Below are positions 63,677-64,000 of a DNA stretch of 64,000 nucleotides, one piece after another. Under the pieces are notes generated by a model. It made no database searches. It saw nothing but the letters and a program-made list of their open reading frames with translations, and was not told the DNA's origin. Position 1 is the stretch's first letter; each line of letters opens with the position of its first letter. The translations under genes and the position numbers were made by a program. The DNA is taken from NCBI RefSeq assembly GCF_013341275.1, contig NZ_CP054476.1:682001-746000 (forward strand), read 5' to 3'. This stretch comes from Methyloligella sp. GL2 (GTDB lineage Bacteria; Pseudomonadota; Alphaproteobacteria; Rhizobiales; Methyloligellaceae).

Positions 63677-64000
63677 TTGGCGACGGCCGCGGCGAGTATC
63701 CGCGCGGCCTTCTCCGACGGCGCGCGGCGCTTGCGCGAGGCGAAGAATCCGACACCGGAGCTGGACGCCAAGCTGCTGTTGCGGGCGGCAGGCGGGCTGA
63801 GCGCCGAAAGCCTGGTGCTGCGGGCCGAAGAGGCCTTGCCGGATGAGGCGGCAGTGCGGTTTGAGCACTATCTCGAACGGCGGCTTTCGGGCGAGCCGGT
63901 CTCGCGCATCCTCGGTCTCCGCGAATTCTATGGGCGCGATTTCGCCCTCAACGCAGCAACGCTCGATCCGCGGCCCGATACGGAGGTGGTGGTCGAGGCG
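63677..64000 (+). CDS. prmC: Release factor glutamine methyltransferase, N-terminal part
   Basis: Methylates the GGQ glutamine of release factors. Starts at TTG 63677, 4 bp after the prfA stop, and runs off the right edge after 108 codons. Visible: an N-terminal helical domain (IRAAFSDGARRLREAKNPTP, ELDAKLLLRAAGGLSAESLV) and the conserved RRLSGEPVSRILGLREFYGR with LDPRPDTEVVVEA. The NPPY active-site motif lies beyond the window. The prfA-prmC pair is classical. Confidence 0.93.
   Translation, partial: MATAAASIRAAFSDGARRLREAKNPTPELDAKLLLRAAGGLSAESLVLRAEEALPDEAAVRFEHYLERRLSGEPVSRILGLREFYGRDFALNAATLDPRPDTEVVVEA

Overview
The window reads as chromosomal DNA of a GC-rich alphaproteobacterium, most likely of the order Hyphomicrobiales (Rhizobiales). 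This is inferred from gene content and order: cobS-cobT-type cobaltochelatase next to a DnaJ-domain protein and bolA; helicase - S4 protein - fdxA - carD; aroK-aroB-CorC; xerD-accA; and lysC-ptsP-HTH protein-prfA-prmC. No rRNA is present. One intact tRNA, tRNA-Arg(CCT), is seen. No CRISPR array or insertion sequence was found.

Bases 1-11240 look like an envelope/secretion locus. A membrane-anchored GH18-like/polysaccharide deacetylase protein (probably a glycosyltransferase fusion) runs off the left edge. Next come a Crp/Fnr regulator, glmM and glmS (UDP-GlcNAc precursor supply), a Sec-exported small barrel protein, a second Crp/Fnr paralogue, and a tightly overlapped type I secretion operon. 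The first gene of that operon encodes a signal-less paralogue of the Sec-exported barrel protein, which makes it the likely transported substrate. Several inverted repeats in the spacers look like operators.

Bases 11240-18320 are accessory. A TetR / NTF2-like (DUF1348) divergent pair with a perfect 14-bp inverted repeat over the promoter is followed by a YHS-domain protein. A 3.97-kb segment with a large Gly-rich autotransporter follows. It is bounded by a 49-bp exact duplication of the 3' half of tRNA-Arg(CCT), and a third, decayed tRNA fragment at 12024 suggests an older insertion at the same locus.

Bases 18320-32210 are mostly conserved genes: glutamine amidotransferase, nuclease-like protein, carD, fdxA, S4 protein, Suv3-like helicase, DUF3108 protein, rpmB, phytase-like esterase, cobT, cobS, DnaJ-domain protein and bolA. 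Bases 32353-34243 hold a small insertion flanked by an exact 111-bp direct repeat of the 3' end of a CorC-type gene. It carries a phage-type protein of unknown function and an orphan Cas2/VapD-like protein.

Bases 34160-64000 return to core functions: CorC-AroB-AroK, a 48-aa membrane protein, a large secreted repeat-rich protein, XerD, AccA, three tandem L,D-transpeptidases, an SLC13 permease, SecA, a PpiC isomerase, ArgJ, MutT, a lone Flp pilin, a methyltransferase, ComF, glutaredoxin, a nitrilase-family amidase, UbiG, LysC, PtsP, a RodZ-like HTH membrane protein, PrfA and the start of PrmC. G/C-rich REP-like palindromes sit at 32252 and 45458. The least described elements are the type I secretion/barrel-protein system and the two repeat-bounded insertions.
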